Source: Zychaea mexicana (taxonomy: Eukaryota; Mucoromycota; Mucoromycetes; Mucorales; Lichtheimiaceae). Taken from it: a stretch of 64,000 bases of DNA. Below the pieces are notes generated by a model that saw nothing but the letters and a program-made list of their open reading frames with translations, had not been told where the DNA came from and did not search any database. Shown here in pieces: positions 11,004 through 21,412 of this stretch (position 1 is the stretch's first letter; each line of letters begins with the position of its first letter). The stretch spans positions 62,001-126,000 of the forward strand of contig NW_026516731.1 in NCBI RefSeq assembly GCF_025766255.1. Reading direction: 5' to 3'. The position numbers and the translations under genes are program-made.

Positions 11004-12681
11004 TTAGAATTGGAATGGTTGAAAGATCGTTATTGGTCTGATCAAGATCCTCCAGGTATATATAGATACTGCTATGGTCAACTTCCGTTTCTAATATCCT
11101 CCATAAACAAATCCAGAGCTCCACTTGACACCATGCAAAGAAAACGCGAAAATAGCAGCAGCGGCAGCAGCAACCACTTTTGATGTTACGTTTAGACTTA
11201 CAGACGTGTTGGAGCTGAACAGTATCACGTTACAGTCGTATATGACCGAGCGGTGGCAATGGTAAGTTGAAAGAAGAAAACCCCCTCTCTGTTATTCAAA
11301 TGAAACAGTTCTTTTTATGTACTCAAATGATATACTGCCCTCCCCATCTTAAGTTTGATGATGCCAGGGGCTGCTGATGGTTTGGATACGTTTTTAAATG
11401 TCGTGTTTGGTACCAAGGTAAACAATCTGTTTTGCTCGGGAACGACGTGTCTGTAGTTTAACCTACTCTATTTGTTTTGACCTGTTCAGGGCGAGAATAC
11501 ACGTAGCAATCATGGTTTGCTGCTGGAGTGTTTGGAGGATAAAGAAGAAATCATGGAAGACGGTGTGGAAAACCCTTTTATTGAACGTAAGTGTGTGCTT
11601 GGGGTATTTGTGTGGGTGTATATGTAACAGCACTCCTTGTGTATATCCAAAACACCCCGATCTCATGCATCACACGCGCGGATGTAGGTCCACAGTACCC
11701 ATTGCCAGCTACTGCCTATATCCTACTCTACGCAGACACAGACTTCAATGGAAACGATTGCATATGTGCCCAGCTGTACCAATCACGCTTTGACGATGAC
11801 TCGATCGAGACGTTGCTATCTCGCCTATTTTACTATCCACCACCCACCCCAATGATTCGCAATGATACGGCAGATTACTTGGGTGCACTTGGCTTTTTCG
11901 CAGAAGAGGAACAACAACTCAATGACAAACATGCTATCACGAATACTATCAAACCGCATCAATGGAAATGGGATATTCTCGCTGCCCGAGATCAAGATAT
12001 GATGGAAAAGGAACGACTACGCCAGTTGCAACGACCTGATTTTTTCGCCAAACCGCGTCCGAAGCCTGTGCCTAAAAAGCGGAATACAATTGATCTCAAG
12101 TTCTTACTGGAACGACAAGAAGCAGGGGGTAGTGGTAGCAACAAGCCTTCACCTACAAGAGCAGCAGCTACTGCAGCGTCGTCATCAGCTGCGCCTACAA
12201 CAACTGCGAAAGGGAAGCGAAAAGAACAGCCTTCGTCCCCGGAACAGATGCGAAAGGTGAGAATACTTTGAGAGAAGAGGACGCATCGACATTGGCTAGT
12301 ACAGCTTCGTTTTTGACGTAACCGGCTTTTGTAGAAAAAGACACCTTCAGGAGCAGCAGGAGGATCAAGCGATACCTGGGAATCAGAAAACAAGGACTTG
12401 ATCAAAAATAGGTTGTGGAGCACCATGTCCAAGGAACGCGGTCATGATCGACGGTCTGAAAAGAGCAAGTTACTGTACCTCCAAATCTATCAAAGCTGTC
12501 GATACGTGTTTGTAAGTTGATGATCGTATGTGTATTTTTACGAGACACATGGCTAACATTGTGTACATACAAATCTACATAGCGCCTTACGATGAAGGAC
12601 AAGCAAGTGAATAGCAAGTTGCTGGATCAAATCATTGACAAACACCTCGACTTTTATGAAGAACTTGATATATTTATGTGA
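11004..12681 (+). CDS. Candidate Sld7/MTBP-like replication factor; 5' end unresolved
   Basis: Seven phase-consistent exons: about 11004-11055 (5' limit uncertain), 11117-11261, 11354-11417, 11490-11586, 11688-12256, 12335-12511 and 12583-12681. The readable product is about 400 aa. A presumed beta-rich N-terminal half (FDVTFRLTDVLELNS; YPLPATAYILLYADTDF) is followed by a linker rich in Ser, Ala and basic residues. The C-terminal helical domain (KNRLWSTMSKERG, LLYLQIYQSCRYVFRLTM, LLDQIIDKHLDFYEE) resembles the Sld7 C-terminal domain, which has a conserved (Y)xxxYHxTxKxxxFxxR pattern. Sld7 partners Sld3 in firing replication origins. The resemblance is from memory of the pattern only; 'conserved hypothetical protein' is the safe call. 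No in-frame ATG was found before 11055, so a further 5' exon probably exists. Confidence 0.45.
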
Positions 12682-13070
12682 TCCTAACTATGCAAATGCA
12701 AACGGTAAGGGAAAGAAGAAACAAAGGGAGGAAGGGTTATCCATGCATATACTCCTGGTAGCTGCAATGGTACAAGTGACGATCGTGTTTATTTACGCGC
12801 GTTTGTGTGTATGTGTGTGTGGCACATTTTGCAAAATATTTTTTCATACTCACTTTCACAAGGTTTTCTTTTGTTTTTGTAGCACCTTGTCAAAATCGCT
12901 TGGCTTTTTATTTTCATCCTCCTTTTAACCATTCCATCCCCCCCCCTTTAAACTTTGCATATTACGATTAATAATAATAAGATACCCTTTGCCTCTCTTT
13001 CTTTCCCTTTGCTTCGTTTTCCACAACAACAACAACAACAACAACCGTTCTCCCATACGACCCTGTATAA
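12682..13070. other. Intergenic, promoter of LSB6
   Basis: Contains T-rich and C-rich runs (for example CCCCCCCCC near 12944) and a CAA-repeat leader (about 13023-13044) immediately before the PI 4-kinase start codon. No gene is seen. Confidence 0.45.
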
Positions 13071-13866
13071 ATGTTTACTCGCGCAAGGCACACGAGTGCC
13101 TCGTCGAGCGGCGGTGGCGGCCAAGGCACCTACACCCGTTTACAACAACATGATGACTTTGATGACGATTTTGACGATCTGACCGCCCAAACGTCCATTG
13201 CACGCCATCCCAACTCTTTACTTGTTTCCAGCAGTTTGCATAGTGCTATTGTCCCACCATTACCACAAGCCACGCCATTACCTGAAGGCGATCCTATTGC
13301 TACTATTACTGCTACTACTACTACTACTACACCAGGAGGAGGTGAAATCAACAGTGACACCATTCTAGAGGATGACAATGAGGAAGCAGGATTGTTTCAC
13401 TTTTCAGCCCGTGCGTCCATGTCAGCCAAACGAGCAGCAGAGATTCCAATCGCCACCCAACGGTACATTCGAAACAAGCTGCCGTTTCGCAAAAAGACGG
13501 CAACGGAAGCATCGTTTGCTTCTCTACCTCAAGTTATTATGGCCGATATTCAGCAAGGCGATATGCCTTCTCAAGCGGACCCGATGCTCAAGGAGTTGCC
13601 GAAACGCGGATGGACGATTGTACGTCGGCGGCGGTTCCGTGGTGGCAGACGCCGCATGCTCGGAAAAAACAAAAAGCACGTGCGCGGCATGTCGCTAACA
13701 CCGTTGTCATTTGATAACACTTTGGCTCAGACCGATCAGTTGTCGACGTCCGTGTTTGTGAAATGGGACCCGAACGGAGCAGCAGTAGCGTCGTCGTCGG
13801 CCGCTTCCTTGCCAAGTCAATTGTCGATGCAACGAGTGTCGTCTCCACCGCAGCAATTACAGTTAG

Positions 13867-13897
<31 letters not shown>

Positions 13898-15982
13898 TCA
13901 ATATCAGCATAAGGTTAGATATACCATACCCCTGTATAGAGAGAGGATAAGAAAAGCCTGTCGTTGTCTCCCAATAGCGAACATGGGCTCTTGTCTTCTG
14001 TTGGGGCCATAACTCGCATTTACACATGTACTCACATAGAGATATGCATAAACACATACACACAAACGTACATACATACATACTTCATGTACATGTATAT
14101 GTATATAGGACATTCCGGTCAGTAAAGAAGAATTCGAGTCTGTGGTGCAGTCCGTTCGGTCGGCGATTGATAACGGGGGCGTGCAGCCAACGCGCATCAG
14201 CCAGGGCTCGAGTGGGTCCTACTTTTGTCGCAATAGCCAAGGCAAGATTGTAGGGGTATTCAAACCGAAAAACGAAGAACCGTATGGCCGCCTCAATCCC
14301 AAGTGGACAAAGTGGATCCACCGACATTTGTTCCCTTGCTGCTTTGGCCGGAGTTGTCTGATTCCTAACCTCGGCTACATTTCTGAAGCTGCGTCCTCCC
14401 TCATTGACCGTCGTCTCGGTACATGTCTTGTCCCACACACTGACGTGATCCACTTGGCATCGCCTTCGTTCCACTATGACTATCTCGATCGTCGCTCTGC
14501 GTCCGTGGTCGGGCTTCCTCCAAAGATCGGTAGTTTTCAATGTTTTCTGGATGGGTTCCAGGACGCCAACTTGTTTTTGCGCGATCATCCGTTTCCTGTG
14601 GATCAATATCATTCGTCGTCGTCGTTGATGCGGGGCACTTCTGTTTGGGCCGGGTGCATGGGTCAGGACACTTATGATGATGATGATGATGAAGACTACA
14701 ATAACAACAATGACGAAGGCGACGATCATCACCTTCATCAACACAACAACAATTCGGCAGATGGATATGCAGCCTTGACTAGTCACCCTCGTGATGCGCA
14801 GGAAATGTTTGCGGAAGTAGTGACGGATGAGCGCTATGAGAGTGATCAGACACATGTTAATCGTTCTCCCACGGCTATTGCTCATACAAAAAAAGGGTTT
14901 CGCTGGAAGCATCGTATCCAGGACCAATTTAAGGTTGAATTTGAACAGCTGGTGATATTGGATTATCTGATCCGTAATACCGGTAAGTTCCCGTTGTGTC
15001 TGCTTTTGATGAAATACAAGATACCCAGGAATTGTATTAAACGAAACGCTGTTTAGATCGTGGACTGGATAACTGGATGATCAAATTTTGCCAAGAGGGT
15101 AGTAGTACGAGTAGTAACAGCGGCAGTGGAAGCAGCAGTCCAACAGCAAGCGGAAGCTTACTGGACGCAGTCAAACAGGCATACGTTCAAGTAGCAGCAA
15201 TAGACAACGGACTTGCGTTTCCTTTCAAACATCCAGACCAATGGCGATCTTATCCTTATGGCTGGCTCGCACTCCCTGAGCCCTTGATCGCACGTCCATT
15301 TTCCGAAACAACACGACACAAGTTCTTGAGCGTCTTGTCGGATCCAGTCTGGTGGCGACAAACGGTGCATGAGCTCCACGACTTGTTCAAGACCGACTCT
15401 GATTTTGATGAACGCATGTTTCAACGACAAATAGCAGTATTGAAAGGTCAAGGATTCAATATTGTCCGTGCCTTGTCGGATCCGCATGCAACCCCAATTG
15501 ATCTCGTGGCTACGGAACGCGTTCTTGTCAATCGAGAAGAAATTTTGATCGAATATGATGAACGATTGATACAACAGCGAAGTCCTCACCAGCAGCAACA
15601 ATCGCCAAGACGGTTACGTACCAAGCGGTCAACTTCGTTTGATTTGTCGATGCATCAGTCCTCTTCTTCTTCGTTTGATAGTATACCAGCCCAACTTCGT
15701 CAGCAACAGCAAAAACAGCAACAGGGACAGGAGCAGGGACGATTGCCGTGGAGAGATCGAATTACAAGCCGCATGTCCGTAGACTTGGGTCGTCGTCGAC
15801 GGCGACGGTTGATGAAAAACTTGCGTCTCGGACGAAACGTGGGAAGTGACGGTGAGAACGAGTCCTCGAGTGATGATGAATCGGAAGATGATACCAACAA
15901 GAATGTTCGTAAGCGCGTAACGATCATCATGGAAACGATAGAAGTAGTCAAAAGCAAAAAGCCGTATTTCACTTGCTGCTAA
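13071..15982 (+). CDS. LSB6: Type II phosphatidylinositol 4-kinase
   Basis: Three exons: 13071-13913, 14109-14982 and 15057-15982, giving 880 aa. A long low-complexity N-terminus (about 1-280, ending in poly-Gln) precedes the PI4K2 catalytic core. The core has RISQGSSGSYF (nucleotide loop), VGVFKPKNEEPYG (catalytic Lys), FPCCFGRSCLIPNLGYISEA (palmitoylated Cys-rich segment), LDYLIRNTDRGLDNWMIKF (catalytic loop DRGxDNW, rebuilt across the last intron) and AAIDNGLAFPFKHPDQW (metal-binding DNG). An acidic/His/Asn-rich insert lies inside the kinase domain (coding bases about 14675-14760). The enzyme makes PI4P on Golgi, endosomal and vacuolar membranes. The C-terminus ends FTCC, which might be lipidated. 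At 880 aa it is larger than yeast Lsb6 (607 aa) because of the tails. It converges with LOA1, leaving 169 bp between stops. Confidence 0.93.
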
Positions 15983-16030
15983 TATAAAGAAGGGACGACG
16001 GTAGTACATTTATACATACAGCACAAAGAT

Positions 16031-16088
16031 ATATTCACACACACAGACACACACACTTCAATTAGCAACACACACACGCACACACACA
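16031..16088. repeat. (CA)n simple repeat between convergent genes
   Basis: Interrupted CA dinucleotide runs lie in the 169-bp gap between the stop codons of LSB6 and LOA1, in the 3' untranslated sequence of LSB6. Confidence 0.8.
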
Positions 16089-16151
16089 TTTCTGCATCTT
16101 ATATATACCAAATTATCATCACTAATATTATTAAAAAGAAACTTTTCAACA

Positions 16152-17688
16152 TCATTTTGATTTCTTGCTGCGAAGTGTCTGTTGTTCTTGCTTTCTTGCG
16201 CTCTTTTTATCTCTGGAATGATAATATTCGAGAAAATCTCGCTTATCATTCATGCTCAAGTTGGTCTTTCGCAGTCGTGACATGTTGCCTAAACAGACCG
16301 TGAGTTGACCGCCGACTAAATCATCCGCAATCTCTTTGCCAGCGAGTGACGCCAAATCTGCTGCTTCTTGGGATGAGGTCATGGCTGGATTACAGGGGAC
16401 ATCATCGCTGGCAAGTCGTTTGACTGATAATGTATTATAGAACTATTGGTTGGAGGAATTGGATGAGTTGCCATTACAAAACACTGACTAGAGATAACGT
16501 AAAAAAGCGCCTTTCTGTTTCTATGCAAATTGGTACCTGAGAGCATAATTTGCAAAAGTGCCAAAATTGGTTGCCAACTGTATAAGTGGGTGGCAAGTTA
16601 CGATACTCGTATCTAAAAAAATCATCCAAAATACAATGTAAGCTTTTCTTGCAATATAGTGTACATCCCACATAATCCGCTCATCCCATGTTATTATCAT
16701 TTAATTCACCTAAACGACAAGACATGAAACCGTCCATCACGTTCGGAAGGTTGAAAAGTTTTAAAGACAGGAGCAAATTTCAACAATGCACGGCCATTCG
16801 ATGTTGTGCCTTCTGGGAACACGACAACAGGACCCCATCCATTGGCTTTGGCTTGTTGAGCAAGATCCCGAACCGAACATACTGGGCCCGTCTCCTCTTG
16901 CATGCTAGCGGGCATCTTTGTACACAGTCGCAATGCTTTCCAAAAACTGATCCGACGTACTTGACCTTGTGGGTATACTTGAGTGAAAACAGGGCCGTAG
17001 GCGTAGGCAAGGTAAATAACATCAATGTACGACGTCCAGTTGGCAACAATAATATCCCCGGATTTGACGGACCCCGTTTGATTCGCGTTGTTGCTGGTGT
17101 TGCGTCGACTGCTACCACGACGTAATGATATGGTTTCGGTTTTGATGTAAAAGAAGCCGCTTGCAAATAGGATGAGCCGCAGAAACAACGTCGACCATAT
17201 CCGTGACCATATCCGATGAAGAGGACCCACCTAAACCATACATGCTTAGTATACACATATACGCGGTTTTCCATAAGCAAATGACATATAAAGACGCCAT
17301 TTTCTTACCATAATTATACCAAGAACCTTGCTCATGAGGAAATGGAGCAAACTTAATACCAAAACCAGAGCAAGTTTGACAAGGCCTTGGATGGGTCCGA
17401 CAATGTAATGGACGGCATTGGAGAGTGTCAATAGCAGACTCGATTCCGTACGTGGTGGCTATCAAAGACAAAGACATTTTGATTCAATATACACGCTATA
17501 AGTGGAGGAAAGTCTGAAATATAGATACGGGTATGAACGTACGACAGGTGGTAGGAATGGTTGAATACCCGTACCGGCATCCTAGTTGTAACAAATACAT
17601 TTTGTCAAAGTTTAATTTCAAAATTAAAAGATAAAACGGTACAAGATTAGAGTGTAGAACTCACCCTCCAACGCGAATATTTTTCCAT
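16152..17688 (-). CDS. LOA1: Lysophosphatidate acyltransferase, LOA1/VPS66-like
   Basis: Six exons: 17688-17665, 17581-17543, 17458-17309, 17230-16710, 16612-16537 and 16442-16152, giving 366 aa. Splicing rebuilds the family N-terminus MEKYSRWRDAGTGIQPFLPP, strong evidence for the two tiny first exons (8 and 13 codons). Hydrophobic helices follow (LVKLALVLVLSLLHFL and STLFLRLILFASGFFY). The PlsC acyltransferase region contains WTSYID at the usual HX4D position (Trp136 instead of His, Asp141 kept) and FPEGTTSNGRALL (motif III, near 208). The C-terminus has YEYRNLPPTYTVGN and LASDDVPCNPA, as in Vps66 homologues. The expected role is acylation of lysophosphatidic acid to phosphatidic acid at ER/lipid droplets, with effects on vacuolar sorting. 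The His-to-Trp change should be compared across the family before activity is assumed. Confidence 0.85.
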
Positions 17689-18235
17689 TCTTGCTCGGTT
17701 CGTAAAATGAAGGTAACCAGGGGAAACGCAGAAACCAGAAAGCAGGGTGTGCAACGTGTCAGGCTTTTGGAGGAAAACTCTATCTTTCTCTCAGTTACAA
17801 TAATTTCACGTGATTCCTTGGAGAAAAGATCATCAGGGTTGATGGTTTAAGCGAAAATTTATGCAGCAAAAAAAAAGATAAAAAAGGGAGAGGATAACAC
17901 ATATGTACACTATATGAGAAGCGAGAGTTGTTTGGAGAGATGGGGGGTTTTACAGAAAAATGCATATCTATACTTTGATGAAATATCGATGATGGGGACA
18001 ACAGAGAAAGAGAAAGAGAGAAAGAGAGGCGGGTATCAAATTGTAGGAGAGTATGATATATGTATGTATGGTTACAACATAATGATTACTGATAATGTAA
18101 AAAGATTATGCACGAGCAGTACTTGCTGGCATGGAAAGAATTTTGAAATCATCGACCTAGAATATGTATATGCCATGAGGTTAGCCATGGTTCCTGCATT
18201 CACTCCTTATTAGATATTTGATCTGTACATAAATT
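17689..18235. other. Intergenic between two minus-strand genes
   Basis: Holds the promoter and leader of LOA1 and the 3' untranslated region of the BTB/CAP-Gly gene. It is AT-rich with an AGAAAG-rich stretch near 18000. No gene is seen. Confidence 0.45.
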
Positions 18236-21200
18236 TTAACTCACTTTGCAGAACGCCCCGCGTTGTTGGTCAGTATGGAAGTAGCGTACGCCATTATACG
18301 ATCCATCACTGCTCCCAACTACATGTTACCCAAAAGACGTTAGTTGAGCAGTCATGTACTTACGGGCAACAACGCACTTCACTGATAAACTTACGTCTAT
18401 TCTCAAGCTCAACGCCAACATAGGTACCCTTTGCGAAATGCACCTCGCCAATATACTTTATCGTACCGAGCATGGGTAAAGGTCGACGTAGCAATTCCAC
18501 TTTGGCGCCCAACACTGGCATGACAGCGGTCGCAAGACTATCACCGCTGTTCGCATCCTCATAGTCACTTGCATCACTATTACTACTCGACCCCCAGCCA
18601 AGTCGTGCTCGCAATGGCGAATGGCTGCGTTGTATTTTGCTATTCTTTTTATTCTTCTTCTTTTTATCCTTGATCCTAGGTTGCAACACAACCTTGTTTG
18701 GAGGTACATTATTGCCATCACCATGTATACCAGTACTGGCTGGTCTTTGAGGCATTGTGGGCAGTTCGAATCGTAATCGTGACGGTCGTCCAGAAGGCGT
18801 TGTTGAACGCACAGGGGTAGAAGCCGACATCGACATTGTAGCTGCTGCTGCTGCTGCTGCCGCGTTACTGCTGCTAATGCTACTATTGGTGTGATCCATT
18901 GGTAATAGAGCGTCGGCTAATAGGGACGATGAAGACGATGCTCGCGACGAAGCATGATGATTGCCGGTATTGTTTTGGATGCCTTCTCGAGCAAGTTCAC
19001 GCAAAGACGGAATGCCTGTAGCTTCAGGATAGGTTGCAGCGGCAGCCAGACTATTAGGTGGTAACTGTAAGCGATGGTCACGGTGTTGCGCAATGTGATG
19101 TTGGCCTGATGCTGTTGTTGTTGTTGTTGCTGCGGCTGATGCTGATGCTGATGTCTGGGCTGTTGCTAGACTGTCATGTGAGCGTCTGCTTCTCAAGCTT
19201 ATAAACGAAAGTCGTCTGTACGACAAGCTTCCACCACTTGCAGCACTGTTGCGTCGCACTGCTCCGTACTCGGTCTCTGTTTTTTTGGACTTGTTCGAGG
19301 ATCTTGATTTGAACCCAAAGAGAGACGCAAGATCGGTTTCGAAAGATTTGGTCAGGCTTCGATATGGGACTTCGATATCTAGAAATTAAACTGTTCTGTG
19401 AGCGTCAAAGGAGGCATTGGATACTAATAATTTGTACAATGGTAATAGCTAAGCACACGCGATCCTTTGGTGCTTTACCTTCGGAAAGTCTTCTCATGAT
19501 ATCCTTCTCAATCTTTTTGAGCCCACCTAGGGCCTTGACTTGTGACCAATGGCTAGCGAGATAGGCGACACATTGCTGATAAGCATCCACTAACACGCTA
19601 TCCACGATCCTGTCTTGATCCATCTCCTGCCGGCCAATCAGGTCTCTCACGATGCTCTGATACAACTCGCCTGCGTTCCGGTCATTGATTCCTTCTTGCA
19701 TGATGCGAGTGAGAAGAAACTCCAAAAAGTCGACAGAAAGCCCGGAGCCAACGGCAATGCCATCCACACACGATAACAGGATCGGATACTCGACGCAATA
19801 GAATTCAAAGTTGTCGGAAATGATGGAAATGGTGTGGCTCACCAAGTTCTCCAGAATCTGGTGCACCGTTGACGTCGAAGATGCTTTGCGGTGCTGGATA
19901 CGTGACAGACATAAATGAAGAGCTTCGACCATCTGAATCGCCGTCTGTTTCTTGATATTGGAGGTAATCTGAGCGACGATTTCAGTAACGATATCACACG
20001 TCTTGGAATCTGCCAGCACCGAAAACGCTTGGGCAGACCAGAGCGAGGCCAAGGAATTGATGTGGACGGGCTCGGAATAGATGGTGATCAGGTTCAGCCG
20101 AAGAGCAGGAACGTGGCTTTTGTATTTATCCGAAAACCAGAGCATGGATGGCAGCAATGCTGCGCAATCGCCACATGTACATTTGAAATGGTTGCAGAGC
20201 TCGGCCATGTCGTGGAGGATGGCGGCACAGACTGTGTCATAGTCGCCCAGGTAGTCGGCCAATCGAAAGGCGTCGTGCAGTAAGCGAAGACTGTATTTCT
20301 TGCGAGCCAGACTCTGCTGGTGCGGCGTTTCGACAGCGGCAGGCGATGTGTCGTTGGCTGGACCCGGCGGGATGTGCAGCTTGTCGGTGTAATAGTAGCG
20401 AAGAATCACGTTGAAACTGGTGGGCGCAAAAATGTCGCCCGACAGATACACCGTCGAACTTGAGGCTTCACGAAACTCTTTGCAAAACATGGCATAAAAA
20501 TGCTGTGATTGGGCAGCCAGGATGCATCGATGGACGGCACATTGCTGCTGTGGTGGTACTACCACTGGTGCTGTTGTCGTTGTTGCTGGTGCTTTTGGAT
20601 TCGTAAATAGCTTAAGTGTCACGTCGCTTCCGAGCTGGCTTTCATACATGGCGGCAATATCCGATTTCAATTGCTCGACGGGGTTGGTGTCACGACGAAA
20701 GAGGGCCGTGCCCACTCGTTTTTCTTGGTCTAGGATATCCTTGCTAATGTTGGCGTCACTACTGCCTTGACCAACTGTTATACCCAATTCACAAGCACTG
20801 TTGTTGTTGTTGCTGCTGCTGCTACGAATTGTGGATAGGGTCATTAGGGAGGCACTGGTCTGTGTGCTGGTCAGCGAGAGGGTGGACAAGGATGAAACGT
20901 CGCTGGTGTCCGCACCGGCGTCTTGGTCCGTTGACGGAGGCATAGACGGCTGGACGAACTCAGCCGTGTACCAGTAGCGGAGCAAATGTTGCATAGTCGA
21001 GTATGGTACGATGGGTTCGTCAATGACAATAACCTCAAAGGAGTCGGCATGCTGCAGCAATTGCGAAAGGAATTTGTTTGTAAATTCTTTCGGCGCGCGA
21101 GCAAGTATTATGGCTATATGTTTTTTTTATCAATGATAGCAGTATCGTATAAATAATAAGCAGGTATTGTATATTGCACCAACAACGGAAAATAAAAGTA

Positions 21201-21334
21201 GAGAAGAGCTCACCCCGATGAGCCCAGATCTTGCCGCACGGATAGTCAAAACAGACATCAGCGAGGTACTCTTGAGCGCAATCCAGTAATGTGTTGAGAG
21301 ACGATTGTAGAGTTTTAGAAGGGGGCGAGAACAT
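18236..21334 (-). CDS. Double BTB/POZ protein with C-terminal CAP-Gly domain
   Basis: Four exons: 21334-21214, 21113-19479, 19378-18395 and 18318-18236, giving 940 aa. A first BTB domain (about 10-100) reads YLADVCFDYPCGKIWAHRAI across intron 1, then APKEFTNKFLSQLLQHADSF and LLRYWYTAEF. A second BTB (about 190-310) reads SDVTLKLF, VHRCILAAQSQHFYAMF and ILRYYYTDKLHIP, followed by a BACK-like helical region to about 580. A Ser/Ala-rich, basic linker leads to a CAP-Gly domain at the extreme end: GTIKYIGEVHFAKGTYVGVE then GSSDGSYNGVRYF, joined across the last intron. CAP-Gly domains bind microtubule ends and EEY/F tails; BTB/BACK proteins often act as dimeric cullin-3 adaptors. A role in marking microtubule-linked targets is inference only. 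An upstream in-frame ATG at 21412 is an alternative start. Confidence 0.85.
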
Positions 21335-21412
21335 GGACCGGCAAAGGGATATAAGAGACGGGTTGATGTTAGTGTCGAAAAGAGGAAAAGAAGAAGGAAA
21401 AGGAAAAGGCAA

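Noticed and set aside
14085..14927. 280-codon minus-strand frame opposite LSB6
   Set aside because: Antisense shadow of the kinase exon; poly-Val/Ile stretches come from the acidic repeat on the coding strand.
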